Positions 45,176 through 54,314 of a stretch of DNA of 64,000 nt are shown here, in pieces. This DNA comes from Desulforhopalus vacuolatus (GTDB lineage: Bacteria > Desulfobacterota > Desulfobulbia > Desulfobulbales > Desulfocapsaceae). Each line of letters begins with the position of its first letter. The stretch's first letter is position 1. The DNA is taken from the NCBI RefSeq assembly GCF_016918505.1, contig NZ_JAFFPZ010000006.1:1-64000 (forward strand), read 5' to 3'. The notes beneath the pieces were generated by a model. That model was not told where the DNA came from, did not search any database, and saw only the letters and a list, made by a program, of their open reading frames with translations. Both the position numbers and the translations under genes were made by a program.

Positions 45176-45498
45176 CCGTACTAAATGCCACTTTCACTTT
45201 CTATTGGCGAATTCAAAGGCAGGGGGATGGGAGACAGGAGAAAGGAGACGGGAGACAGGGAAAAGCAAAAGACGGAACAGCGAAAAACTTTTTGCCAACG
45301 AATAAAAGCTCTAATCATGCGAATAAAGGCAAAAAACTTTAAGAAGTTACGCTTTTATAAAAAATTCCCTTTTTCGCATAATTAGACCATTTCTATTAAG
45401 TTATGCCCTTTTTACATCCTGTTTATTCATTCGTAATCACAAAAAAAGATGTCCACGCAGTCGCGCTCTCTGGTCAATACAAAATGTAAATGGTATAA
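45151..45498. repeat. Interspersed repeat, long composite copy
   Basis: A 348-bp copy from TAATACCATTCCTATTAAG to AATACAAAATGTAAATGG and TATAA. It contains the purine-rich block, GACGGAACAGCGAAAAAC, an internal end near 45387 (GACCATTTCTATTAAG) and GATGTCCACGCAGTCGCG. It fills the space between the convergent sbcC and DUF2062 genes and overlaps the sbcC 3' end by 25 bp. Confidence 0.88.
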
Positions 45499-45507
45499 GA
45501 AACCCGC

Positions 45508-46056
45508 TCAGTAGAGAATGTTTTTTCGCCGACGGCGGGTATTGAGAAATTTCAGCAGGGAGATGGAGAGACCCCAGGTTATGCCCCCGCAGACCAGTCC
45601 AACCAGTACGCTGCCCACCGTAAGTGGCAGGATAACCTCTCTGCCGGTGTGGAGGATAACGTTAAACTGCTCCTTGATCTCCCAGAACTGCATTTTCGCC
45701 ATACTCTTGCTGATCTCCAGAAAGAGTTCTGACACCTGTTTGACTGGCGGGCCGTCCACAAACTGCAGGCCGATCCAGTAGTTGAACGTGTAAATCGGGG
45801 CGATAGTCACCGGGTTGGTAATCCAGATAGGGATAATAGCTGCGGCACGGTTCAGATTCAGCAGCGAAGCAATAATGACTACGATGAAGAATTGAATGCC
45901 CACCGTGGGTGTGAGCGAGACAAACGTTCCCAAAGCAAGTCCGCCGGCAATAGCGTGCGGCGTACTGCGCAGTCTGGTGATCCAGCGCAGAATGGGCCGC
46001 AGTTTGAACGCCAGATTACGCCGCCGGACCGGTGGATTTGGTGTACTTTTACTCAT
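45508..46056 (-). CDS. DUF2062 membrane protein
   Basis: A 182-residue inner-membrane protein of the DUF2062 family. HAIAGGLALGTFVSLTPTVG, then IWITNPVTIAPIYTFNYWIG, are diagnostic. About three membrane segments and a basic C-terminal tail (NTRRRRKNILY). DUF2062 domains often accompany glycosyltransferases, and a GT cassette lies directly upstream on the same strand. ATG at 46056 was chosen because GGAGAG lies three bases before it; a longer in-frame start would overlap the GT39 gene. Confidence 0.8.
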   Translation of the reverse strand: MSKSTPNPPVRRRNLAFKLRPILRWITRLRSTPHAIAGGLALGTFVSLTPTVGIQFFIVVIIASLLNLNRAAAIIPIWITNPVTIAPIYTFNYWIGLQFVDGPPVKQVSELFLEISKSMAKMQFWEIKEQFNVILHTGREVILPLTVGSVLVGLVCGGITWGLSISLLKFLNTRRRRKNILY

Positions 46057-46124
46057 GACTCTCCAGAAGAAGGAATATCTTTTCACGACATATAAACTAT
46101 AGAGCATGCGGGGCTGGAAGTAAA

Positions 46125-47627
46125 TTACTGCAGCTGCTTTCTTCCCTGCCATTTCCCGAGGGCTGTACCAAGGACAACACTCTGTGATGGTGTGTTGCTA
46201 TAAAGCCACGGGCGGGTGATGTTCTCTTTATGCAGTGTCTGTACATCTACCCCCATCTTCTCTGCATAGCGCCGCAGTTCTTCCGGAATCTTCGGACTCT
46301 CGGAGGGCATCCACACCAGCAGTACCTTTTTATATCCGGCGGCCTGCTGTTCTGAGAGCTGCTTTTCAAAGCCATAACCGGGGATCAATGCCGTGCTGTG
46401 GGGAAACAGGAGCAGCATATTCCCGGCCAGAAAACGCTTGTTGGTGAGGATCAGACCTCCGTCAAATCCTGCGGCACGCAGGGTGGTTGCCATGGCCGGA
46501 AAGGGATAGTTCATGCGGGAAAATTTGCTGTTTTCACCGTACCAGCCAGCTCCGACGATACGCAGAGTGAAAGCGATATAGACCCCCGCCATGGCGAGGA
46601 TGCCGAGGCCAAAAAAGACGCGAAAACGTTTTGCTGTTACCTGTGCTGCCGTAAGCCGGGAAAAAAACCAGATTGGAGCACAGAAAAGCATCGGCTGCAA
46701 CCAGCGGTCTTTTACATAGGTTACCTTGAAACTGAGTACGACGATGAGCAGCAGCAGGAGAAAGATGAGGATGTACCGGGCGATGAAGCGCTGACCAAAA
46801 TCCGGTTTATCAATGTTTCCTGGTTTGACTCCGGTCGGAAAAACTAACACGTAAAAGAGCCAGAAGGGGAAGAGAAAAAGGGTTATCGCCTGTACCATGC
46901 TGATTATTCCCCGGACATGGTAATCGGCCTCTGCCAGCTTGAACTTGCGGGTGGCAGAGAAGACGATATCCTGATTGTTGTACATCCACCAGAAATATTC
47001 CCCGCAGAGCAGCAGGGGCAGGAGCAGGGCGAGGGGGAAAAAGCGGTTGAAGATGACCTGTCGCCCCTCTTTAATACTGAGCAGGGTAAGCAGAAGGATG
47101 GCGAGGAAGAGAAAGTAGTTGGCCTTGCCGAGACATCCGGCGGTGATGCCGAGGCCGAGAAGCAGGGCGTTGAGAAGGCTCTGTTTCTCGACTGCCCGCA
47201 GCGTGGCCAGCAGGGTTCCGGCAGCAGCGCAGACCACCAGCACGGTGTGGGTCATGTCGCGCTGCGATTCCCAGCCGATCTGGGGGATAAGCAGCAGTGA
47301 CAACGTCGCAAGGATGGCGGTGTGGCCGTTTCGCAGCAGGCGCAGTGCGCTGAGACAGGTAAAGAGATATGTGAAAAAGAGCAGGGCATTTTTCATTATG
47401 CTGAGGGCAAGGGTCTTGTTGCCGAACAGCTGAAAAAGGCCGTGCTGTATCCAGGTGAAGAGAGGCGGCTGTTCGGTGTAGCCCGGCAGCAGCCACTGGG
47501 CAAAGAGAACCTGCTCAGCTTCATCGTAGTCGAGGCCGTGCGTCAGATTTACCCGCAGCACGACCTGGAATGTGAAGTAGGCAAGCAGAAGGAACAGAAA
47601 GGGTATATTGATATTGGGGCGGGCCAT
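46125..47627 (-). CDS. GT39-family (ArnT-like) membrane glycosyltransferase
   Basis: A 500-residue polytopic protein of the dolichyl-phosphate-mannose mannosyltransferase (GT39/PMT, ArnT-like) family. The first periplasmic loop carries the catalytic acidic motif LTHGLDYDEAEQVLFAQWLL followed by PGYTEQPPLF. About eleven membrane segments, then a C-terminal soluble domain of about 130 residues. It should move a sugar from a polyprenyl-phosphate donor to a periplasmic acceptor such as lipid A or another glycan. Last gene of the cassette GT2, LAB_N, GT39. Confidence 0.82.
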   Translation of the reverse strand: MARPNINIPFLFLLLAYFTFQVVLRVNLTHGLDYDEAEQVLFAQWLLPGYTEQPPLFTWIQHGLFQLFGNKTLALSIMKNALLFFTYLFTCLSALRLLRNGHTAILATLSLLLIPQIGWESQRDMTHTVLVVCAAAGTLLATLRAVEKQSLLNALLLGLGITAGCLGKANYFLFLAILLLTLLSIKEGRQVIFNRFFPLALLLPLLLCGEYFWWMYNNQDIVFSATRKFKLAEADYHVRGIISMVQAITLFLFPFWLFYVLVFPTGVKPGNIDKPDFGQRFIARYILIFLLLLLIVVLSFKVTYVKDRWLQPMLFCAPIWFFSRLTAAQVTAKRFRVFFGLGILAMAGVYIAFTLRIVGAGWYGENSKFSRMNYPFPAMATTLRAAGFDGGLILTNKRFLAGNMLLLFPHSTALIPGYGFEKQLSEQQAAGYKKVLLVWMPSESPKIPEELRRYAEKMGVDVQTLHKENITRPWLYSNTPSQSVVLGTALGKWQGRKQLQ

Positions 47628-47664
47628 GGCGTTGTTAAGTGAAGGTTAAGACGGAAGGGGCGGG

Positions 47665-48306
47665 TTACTTTTGCTGAGTATTATCACGTGCACGCAGGCC
47701 GAGAATCAGGTTGCGGGAATAGACGACAAAACCGAATATCTGGCCGGCAAAGAGAACCGGATCTCTCCGCAGAATGGCGTAACTGAGGATCATTGCCGAA
47801 CCACTGATGCTGATCAGCCAGAATCCCGGCGGGAGGACCGATTCCTTCCGCTTTTCGCTGCAGATCCATTGATAGACGAAGCGGAAGGTGAAGACAAGCT
47901 GCCCGGCGATACCCCATATCATCAGCTGGCGTGGGATCTCCCTGTTTGTCAGCAGCGTTGACAAATTATATTGGTGGCCCGTGGTGGCGAGAATGGTGAC
48001 AGCAATGGCTGGAAAGCAAATGAAGAGCAGGCGGAAAAAGAAGGGAATTTTCTGCCAGAAACCGAAAAAATAGAGGTTACGGGTATAAATGAGATAGGTC
48101 AGTACCTGACCGATGACAATGGCAAAATCTTCCCGCAGAATGCCATAGAGCATCAGCAGGAAGGAGGCAACGATGGAGAGCTGCCAGAAAAGCAGCGGCG
48201 AGAGAACTCTGCCCGCCCTCTCTGAGCTGATCCATTGTGTGATCTGGCGTGCAGAGAAAAGCAGCTGTGCCGCAAAGCCAATTGCGTAGATAAGGGTCTG
48301 GCTCAT
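47665..48306 (-). CDS. Duplicated LAB_N (lipid-A-disaccharide synthase N-terminal domain) membrane protein
   Basis: A 213-residue protein with two copies of the small LAB_N membrane domain. Copy 1 has FAAQLLFSARQITQWISSER and GQVLTYLIYTRNLYFFG; copy 2 has VFTFRFVYQWICSEKRKESV and GQIFGFVVYSRNLILGL. LAB_N resembles PQ-loop/SWEET-like three-helix units, and a two-unit protein could act as a lipid-linked sugar carrier. The start overlaps the GT2 stop by four bases (ATGA). The role between GT2 and GT39 is inferred from position. Confidence 0.78.
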   Translation of the reverse strand: MSQTLIYAIGFAAQLLFSARQITQWISSERAGRVLSPLLFWQLSIVASFLLMLYGILREDFAIVIGQVLTYLIYTRNLYFFGFWQKIPFFFRLLFICFPAIAVTILATTGHQYNLSTLLTNREIPRQLMIWGIAGQLVFTFRFVYQWICSEKRKESVLPPGFWLISISGSAMILSYAILRRDPVLFAGQIFGFVVYSRNLILGLRARDNTQQK

Positions 48307-49034
48307 TTGGCCTTATCGGTCGCACTCTCTTCGGCGACGGTATAGGATATATGGCGGTCGCGCATCCAGCGGAAGGCGAGGGTGTCGAAAAAGGGGCCGA
48401 CAAGACGGTTGAAGAGGTGGTATTTCGCCTCCCCCGCCATCCGTGGGGAGTGGGAAACCGGAATCTGTTTCACCCGGCCGCCTTCAAGCTGTACGAGGGC
48501 GGGGAGAAAACGATGCATGCCATGGAAAAAGGGAATTTTCACTGCGTATTCGGTCTTCAGAATTTTCAGCGGACAACAGGTATCGCGAATACCGTCATTA
48601 ATCATAAATCGCCGCCAGCCGTTTCCCACCTTCGAGGAGATCTTCTTGACGATGCTGTCGCGGCGTTTGGCGCGGATGCCATTGACCATGTCATACTCCG
48701 GGAAGTATGGCAGGAAAGCTGTAAAGTCTTCGGGGTGAGTCTGCAGGTCGGCGTCGATATAACCGGTCAGAGTGGTGTGGCTGTGGTCAAAACCGGCCTT
48801 GATGGCAGTGGAGAGGCCCCGGTTTTCGCTCAGAGAGAGAAATCGGCTGCGGGGATCGTCGGCGCACTTGTCACGCAGCAGCTGCGGACTGTTGTCGCTT
48901 GAGCCGTCATTGATATAAAGAACTTCAGTCGGCAGAGGTGTGGTGGCGAGGAACGTATCCATCGCCGCGAAAAAAACTGGCAGACTTTCTTCCTCATTAT
49001 AGACTGGAACGATAATTGTGAGTGCAGGTTGCAT
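48303..49034 (-). CDS. GT2-family polyprenyl-phosphate glycosyltransferase
   Basis: A 243-residue cytosolic glycosyltransferase similar to dolichol-phosphate mannose synthase and ArnC but without their C-terminal membrane pair. Motifs: LTIIVPVYNEEESLPVFFAA, VLYINDGSSDNS, GYIDADLQTHPED (DxD-type) and the acceptor region FFHGMHRFLPALVQLEGGRV. It should form a polyprenyl-phosphate sugar as donor for the GT39 enzyme. Start: ATG at 49034 or GTG at 49043; neither has a good ribosome site. First gene of the three-gene cassette. Confidence 0.85.
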   Translation of the reverse strand: MQPALTIIVPVYNEEESLPVFFAAMDTFLATTPLPTEVLYINDGSSDNSPQLLRDKCADDPRSRFLSLSENRGLSTAIKAGFDHSHTTLTGYIDADLQTHPEDFTAFLPYFPEYDMVNGIRAKRRDSIVKKISSKVGNGWRRFMINDGIRDTCCPLKILKTEYAVKIPFFHGMHRFLPALVQLEGGRVKQIPVSHSPRMAGEAKYHLFNRLVGPFFDTLAFRWMRDRHISYTVAEESATDKAK

Positions 49035-49206
49035 GGAGGTCACTGAGGGACTCTGAGATATGGATTATTCCTTTGAGCGTCCCTGTATAAGGATAACCGC
49101 ACACTAATACCAGAGCGTTTCTCTGAACTCAAGTATTTTCACCATGATTTGGGGATACTCGATGCACCAGGTTCCTGAAAACAGAGGGGAAGAAATCAGG
49201 CTTATC

Positions 49207-49236
49207 TTGCTTTTTTCGTCGCTTTTCTGGTATAAA
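49207..49236 (+). promoter_or_regulatory. Sigma-70-type promoter of the ExeA-like gene
   Basis: TTGCTT (49207-49212) and TATAAA (49231-49236) with an 18-bp spacer, about 67 bp upstream of the start. Confidence 0.5.
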
Positions 49237-49303
49237 AAGAAGAAATTTTAACAGATTTTCAGTGCGTAAAATAATCACTTCAAGTCGCCGAGGACTACCC
49301 GCC

Positions 49304-50677
49304 ATGTATGACAGTTATTTCAATCTCAAGGAGAAGGCCTTTGAGGCCCGGCCGAACCGTGATTTCTTGTGGAATGGGGAGTCCCGCAGGGTGGTTGTCG
49401 AAGCCTTCTGCGAAGGTATTTATGAGAAGAACGGCTTTCAGATGCTCATCGGCGAAGAGGGGGTGGGAAAGACCACCGTACTGCAAATGGTGCTTGACGA
49501 GGTACAGGAAGAGGCCACAACCCTCTGCATTTCCCATATACCCAATGGTATGGTGGAGTTCTACAACAGTATCCTCTCCGGTTTCGGTCTGCAGAAAGAG
49601 GCCTTCACGCGACTGCAGTTTATGATGGAGCTGAGCAAACTGCTTAAAGAGGTCCATGAAAAGGGCAGGATTGCTCTGCTGGTCATTGATAACGCGGAAG
49701 GGTTACGTCAGGAGTTTTTTGAAGAGCTGCGCACTCTTATCGGGCTGGAGAAGGATGGCCGTCGTCTGCTCAATCTGCTGCTCGTGGGCCGCTCCCCGCT
49801 GATTTCTCTCCTTGACCAGCCCGATAATCGTATTCTGCGTCAGAAGATGGCCTGGCATGCCGAGCTGAAACCATTGAATGAGATTGAGACCCGCGAATAT
49901 ATCGAGTATCGGCTTCAGGCTGCCGGTTGCAACGAACCCGTCTTTGCCGAGGGCTGTTTCCCACTTTTACACACATACTCAGGCGGTCAGCCAGCCCGAC
50001 TCAATGAACTCTGCACTGCAGTTCTGTCTGAAGCTGCGGAACAGAATGCCGTGCTCACACCGGAATTTATCACTTTCTGTGCATTGCAGGGAGAATTTCC
50101 AGAACCTCTTGCTTTTCAGCAGGATGTGGCTGAGAGTACTGAAGCGCCCCAGGATGCGTCGGAACAGGAAAGTTTTGCGCAGGCACCTGCCGAAGAGCAG
50201 CCTGCTCCTCATATTGAATCGACCTCTTCCGTGGCCGCCGCCGAGGCTGTGTCAGCGGTTGGCGGGCAATGGGAAGATGAGGAGGCGATTTCCACGGAGA
50301 AAGCGGAGGCAGAAGAGGATAAGGATAAGGAACCCTTTGTTCCTCTGGATGATCAGCACAGCAGTGATCTCTGGCTGACCCACGCTCTGCGTGGTTTTAT
50401 TGCCCTTGCTCTTTGTCTCGGCCTCTATTTTCTCTATGACAAGATCTTTACCCCGACGATCGATCTGCAGGTCCCGCTGGATGATTCGCCAGTAACCGAA
50501 TTTCCTCTGTCGCAGGCCGATACTGTTGAATCCTCGCAGGAGATTCCGCTGGTTCTCCCCAACCGACCTGCCGGGAATCTTGAACCCCTGCGGACTGACG
50601 AGTTGAAGGAGCCTGATCCCATACCGACCGGATACGGCAAAATTGAAGTGTATCTTCTCGAATATATCGACAATTGA
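49304..50677 (+). CDS. ExeA/GspA-like AAA ATPase with membrane anchor
   Basis: A 457-residue protein. The N-terminal part is an ExeA/GspA-type ATPase: MYDSYFNLKEKAFEARPNRD, Walker A in LIGEEGVGKTTVLQMV, Walker B in IALLVIDNAEGL. An acidic, probably disordered linker (about 280-365) precedes one membrane segment (FIALALCLGLYFLYDKIF) and a short periplasmic tail. Known relatives help assemble secretins through the peptidoglycan, but no secretin or type II secretion gene is in the window and no peptidoglycan-binding domain is seen. The start at 49304 has AGGA nine bases before it. Confidence 0.8.
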   Translation: MYDSYFNLKEKAFEARPNRDFLWNGESRRVVVEAFCEGIYEKNGFQMLIGEEGVGKTTVLQMVLDEVQEEATTLCISHIPNGMVEFYNSILSGFGLQKEAFTRLQFMMELSKLLKEVHEKGRIALLVIDNAEGLRQEFFEELRTLIGLEKDGRRLLNLLLVGRSPLISLLDQPDNRILRQKMAWHAELKPLNEIETREYIEYRLQAAGCNEPVFAEGCFPLLHTYSGGQPARLNELCTAVLSEAAEQNAVLTPEFITFCALQGEFPEPLAFQQDVAESTEAPQDASEQESFAQAPAEEQPAPHIESTSSVAAAEAVSAVGGQWEDEEAISTEKAEAEEDKDKEPFVPLDDQHSSDLWLTHALRGFIALALCLGLYFLYDKIFTPTIDLQVPLDDSPVTEFPLSQADTVESSQEIPLVLPNRPAGNLEPLRTDELKEPDPIPTGYGKIEVYLLEYIDN

Positions 50678-50884
50678 TCTGAAGGCTCCCTGCAGTGCTC
50701 ATTGGAAAAAAGAGAAACTCTCAGGCGAAAGATAGACAGGATATATTAAAAAGTACAAAAAGGTAACATTTATGGAAGCAGTAATACATATATGTTATTA
50801 TATTTTAAAAACAAGCCTTCCTCTGGAATTATAAAAAAAACGTTAAAACAGGTATATAATTTTTTTTCAGATAAAATTTGTAAA

Positions 50885-50900
50885 TGGCATAACTCTTGCT
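50885..50900 (+). promoter_or_regulatory. Sigma-54 promoter of amtB-glnK
   Basis: TGGCATAACTCTTGCT matches the -24/-12 consensus TGGCAC-N5-TTGCT with correct spacing. It lies 70 bp upstream of the amtB start. Nitrogen control through an NtrC-type activator is expected for this operon. Confidence 0.8.
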
Positions 50901-50970
50901 AAAATGTTGGCAGTATTCTTGAATTTCTGTAGCATACATGATTGCAGAAACAACCTTACAGGAGGAATGA

Positions 50971-52305
50971 ATGAAGTCTCAAATCTGGAAATTAGGAACT
51001 GTTGGAGCGGTAACAACCCTTGCCCTGCTGGTAATGGCCGGGACGGCGGGAGCTGAAGAATTTGATGCCCACGCGTCAATCATCTCACTTGGGTATGGAC
51101 TGGATACGTTTTATCTGCTCATGTCAGGTGCACTGGTTATGTGGATGGCGGCCGGTTTCACCATGCTGGAGGCAGGTCTCGTCCGGTCTAAAAATGTGGT
51201 AGTTATTCTTACTAAAAATGTGGCCCTCTATTCCGTGGCCTGCATTATGTATCTGCTGTTTGGTTACCAGATAATGTACGGTGGCGGTTCTGGTGTGCTG
51301 CCCGGCTTCTCTTTTCTTATCGGCCCGGAACATACTGCCGCAGCAGTACAGGCTGCCGGTGGAGACATTACATATTCGCACCTCGCGGACTTCTTCTTCC
51401 AGGTGTGTTTTGTCGCTACAGCCATGTCGATCGTATCCGGTGCGGTGGCAGAGAGGATGAAGCTGTGGGCATTTCTTGCTTTCGCTCTCGTTCTGAGTGG
51501 TTTTATCTACCCGATAGAAGGATATTGGAAGTGGGGTGGAGGTTTTCTTGATACACTTGGTTTTGTCGATTTTGCCGGATCCGGAGTTGTTCATCTTTGT
51601 GGTGCCGCAGCCGCGCTGGCAGGAGTACTGGTGCTCGGTCCCCGGACAGGAAAATATAAAAACGGGAAAATTAAGGCTTTCCCCGGCTCCAATCTGCCGC
51701 TTGCCGCCCTCGGCACACTTATCCTGTGGGTAGGCTGGTTCGGATTTAACGGCGGTTCTCAATTGAAAGTGAGTACCATCGCTGATGCCAATGCCGTCGC
51801 CATGGCTTTCGTCAATACCAACGGGGCAGCTGCGGCTGGTCTGGTCACTGCTCTTCTGCTTTCTCAGTTCTGGTTCCGCAAGGCTGACCTTACCATGGCC
51901 CTGAACGGTGCGCTGGCCGGTCTGGTGGCAATTACCGCCGAGCCGACAGCTCCGGGGCCACTTCTGGCAACGGGTATTGGGGCTGTAGCCGGTTTGCTTG
52001 TGGTCGTGTCCATTATTACGATCGACAAGTTGAAACTTGATGACCCGGTTGGTGCACTTTCAGTTCACGGAGTTTGTGGGATTTTTGGCCTTATGGCAGT
52101 ACCGCTCAGCACAGGAACCTTTGTCGCTCAGTTGACCGGTGTGGTCTGTATTTTTACCTGGGTCTTTATCACCAGTCTCATTATGTGGTTGATTATCAAA
52201 GTTGCAATGGGTGGGCTGCGGGTGAGTGAAGAAGAAGAGTACAGCGGTGTTGATATTGCTGAGTGTGGATTGGAAGCATATCCTGAATTTTCCGGCGATA
52301 AATAA
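50971..52305 (+). CDS. amtB: Ammonium transporter Amt
   Basis: A 444-residue Amt/Mep/Rh-family channel for ammonium. A signal-like N-terminal helix (TVGAVTTLALLVMAGTAGAE) precedes about eleven membrane segments. Family stretches: LMSGALVMWMAAGFTMLEAG, DFAGSGVVHLCGAAAALAG, FGFNGGSQLKV and ALSVHGVCGIFGLMAV. GGAGG precedes the ATG. The PII gene glnK follows 21 bp downstream, the standard arrangement in which GlnK blocks the channel under nitrogen sufficiency. A sigma-54 promoter lies upstream. Confidence 0.95.
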   Translation: MKSQIWKLGTVGAVTTLALLVMAGTAGAEEFDAHASIISLGYGLDTFYLLMSGALVMWMAAGFTMLEAGLVRSKNVVVILTKNVALYSVACIMYLLFGYQIMYGGGSGVLPGFSFLIGPEHTAAAVQAAGGDITYSHLADFFFQVCFVATAMSIVSGAVAERMKLWAFLAFALVLSGFIYPIEGYWKWGGGFLDTLGFVDFAGSGVVHLCGAAAALAGVLVLGPRTGKYKNGKIKAFPGSNLPLAALGTLILWVGWFGFNGGSQLKVSTIADANAVAMAFVNTNGAAAAGLVTALLLSQFWFRKADLTMALNGALAGLVAITAEPTAPGPLLATGIGAVAGLLVVVSIITIDKLKLDDPVGALSVHGVCGIFGLMAVPLSTGTFVAQLTGVVCIFTWVFITSLIMWLIIKVAMGGLRVSEEEEYSGVDIAECGLEAYPEFSGDK

Positions 52306-52665
<360 letters not shown>

Positions 52666-52701
52666 GTTCTCTTGCTGGAGAAGCAGTATCTGAAAAAAAA
52701 A

Positions 52702-52735
52702 GGGGTGGCCACTGAAACAGTGGTCACCCCTTTTT
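52702..52735 (+). terminator. Intrinsic terminator of amtB-glnK
   Basis: GGGGTGGCCACTG (52702-52714) pairs with CAGTGGTCACCCC (52718-52730) with one G-T pair and an AAA loop, followed by TTTTT. Confidence 0.92.
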
Positions 52736-52808
52736 GCGTGGTAAAGAAACTCTGAGCCGAGAGAAAGGCTGTACCCTGCGCCTTTCTCTCCCGACGTGTT
52801 GCAGATGC

Positions 52809-53531
52809 TCAGAGCTGTGCGTCGTTGAGAATTTTTTCCACTTCATACAGCATTTTCGCGACAAGGGTCTTTTCCGGTGCCGGAGTGTCATCCTTTATAC
52901 ACTCGTTAAAGAGTCCAATCCACAGGGTGAGCTGCTTGTTAGTGGTGCGGTCATAGACCTTTTTCTTGTAGAGATCCCCTGTGAGCTGCAGAGGCTTCTT
53001 ACTGTGACCCCGGCCGCTTATACCATCGTTTACGAGGGAGATTCCTTCCTTCATACTCATCCGGCGCAGCAGTTCGTCTATCACTCCACCACAGAAGATA
53101 ACTGCGGCCCGGCAGTTGCCTTCGGCAAACTGGGCCTTTGCCCGGCGCATGAAAGCGGTGATAAGACTGAGGGTAATCCCGCCCCGGGTAGTGGTCAGCC
53201 AATCCCCCTGCAGCTGCTGCTTTGCCGCTTCGATAATACCCGCACCCCGGTTGGTACGACTGGCTGTGGCGTGGGTTACTTCGTTTTTGAAGGAAGATGT
53301 CGTGGTATGGTCATCCCCGAAAACCCTGCTGAGCCAGGAGAGGGCGGAGATACGGAACTCGTGGAACTTTAATTCATTAACCTCCGGTGCCGCTTCGGGT
53401 TTCTCGGGAGAGGTAGTGGTGCTCAGAACATTGGAGGCCAGTGTCAACAGTTTATTCGCTTCGTTGATGAGTCGGCTGCGGAGGATCTGCAGATCTTCTT
53501 CGGGAGTGGATTTTCGGGTGAGTGAGGTCAT
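52809..53531 (-). CDS. Unknown helical protein, HEPN-like
   Basis: A 240-residue, mainly helical cytosolic protein of no recognised family. An N-terminal part has a coiled-coil-like helix (LQILRSRLINEANKLLTLAS) and ISALSWLSRVFGDDHTTTSS, in which Arg69 and His75 form an R-x5-H pattern. The C-terminal half (FAEGNCRAAVIFCGGVIDEL then LRRMSMKEGI) resembles HEPN/DUF4145-type helical bundles. HEPN RNases occur in defence and toxin systems, but no antitoxin or partner gene lies next to it. The assignment is a suggestion only. Confidence 0.55.
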   Translation of the reverse strand: MTSLTRKSTPEEDLQILRSRLINEANKLLTLASNVLSTTTSPEKPEAAPEVNELKFHEFRISALSWLSRVFGDDHTTTSSFKNEVTHATASRTNRGAGIIEAAKQQLQGDWLTTTRGGITLSLITAFMRRAKAQFAEGNCRAAVIFCGGVIDELLRRMSMKEGISLVNDGISGRGHSKKPLQLTGDLYKKKVYDRTTNKQLTLWIGLFNECIKDDTPAPEKTLVAKMLYEVEKILNDAQL

Positions 53532-53660
53532 GGTCTTCTCTATGTTAATGGAAACTGCGCGGGAAAATGAAGGTGTGCGCGTTTTATACAGGAGGTGGTG
53601 TGTTTTTACAATTTCAGAAACTCTGAAAATACTTCTTTTTCTTCATTGCCATGGAACAGA

Positions 53661-53900
53661 TTATTTTGGTTTCCCCTTCTCAGAATCTTCTTTCTCATTT
53701 CTATCCGCCGAGGGCAGGTCGTAAAGCAGCTTGGCTCCGAGGAGTAAAAAGGGGATGGAGAGAACAGGCGCGAGATCTGGGGCTGCCGCAAAAAATCTGT
53801 TGAGACCGGCGTTTTGTGTTTCCATGTTCGGCAGCAGCCATGTGCAAAGACCATAGAACGCTGCACCGATAAGGATGCTGAGCCACCAGGGAAATTTCAT
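53661..53900 (-). CDS. Small two-segment membrane protein
   Basis: A 79-residue protein with two hydrophobic segments (WWLSILIGAAFYGLCTWLL and LAPVLSIPFLLLGAKLLYDL) and a charged C-terminal tail. GAGGAACG precedes the ATG. The same two-helix arrangement is found at the N-terminus of some Mrr-like restriction endonucleases, but no nuclease domain follows here. Function unknown. Confidence 0.6.
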   Translation of the reverse strand: MKFPWWLSILIGAAFYGLCTWLLPNMETQNAGLNRFFAAAPDLAPVLSIPFLLLGAKLLYDLPSADRNEKEDSEKGKPK

Positions 53901-53994
53901 CTTTTTTCGTTCCTCCCCATGTAAAAATTCTTCTTTCTCCAGGATGTCATTTTCTCTGCACAGGGTACTGTTTCCGCCAGAAATCGCAATGTTT

Positions 53995-54314
53995 CATACC
54001 ATTTACACTGTATATTGACCAGAGAACGCGACTGCGTAGACATCTTTTTTGGCGATGACGAATGGACACGAATTTTCACGAACAGGGACAACGCATTAAA
54101 CGAAAACGTCTGTATCCGGAGTTAAGCCGTACAGTGTACCAGGATTATCAATCAACTTTGGGAGTATCCGAAAGTCGGGGTTGAGCTTTTTACGCTCTCA
54201 TATTCCGTGTCTTCCGTGGTTTATTCGTGGTTCCTTTTGTCGTTTGTAACCATGAATGGATAAACAGGAGGTAGCCAGGAGACAAAACGGGGTATAACTT
54301 AACAGGAATGGTAT
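53995..54314. repeat. Interspersed repeat (reverse sense)
   Basis: From CATACCATTTACACTGTA with CCAGAGAACGCGACTGCG, through CATTCGTGGTT-like inverted repeat sequence (about 54205-54265), to ACTTAACAGGAATGGTAT. The last base overlaps the stop codon of the mdlB-like gene on the minus strand. A unique 80-bp insert (about 54090-54180) is present. Confidence 0.82.

Noticed and set aside
45185-45385. Basic open frame of 66 codons in the repeat, with similar frames in other copies
   Set aside because: The frame follows the purine-rich repeat, changes between copies and has no ribosome site; repeat sequence explains it.
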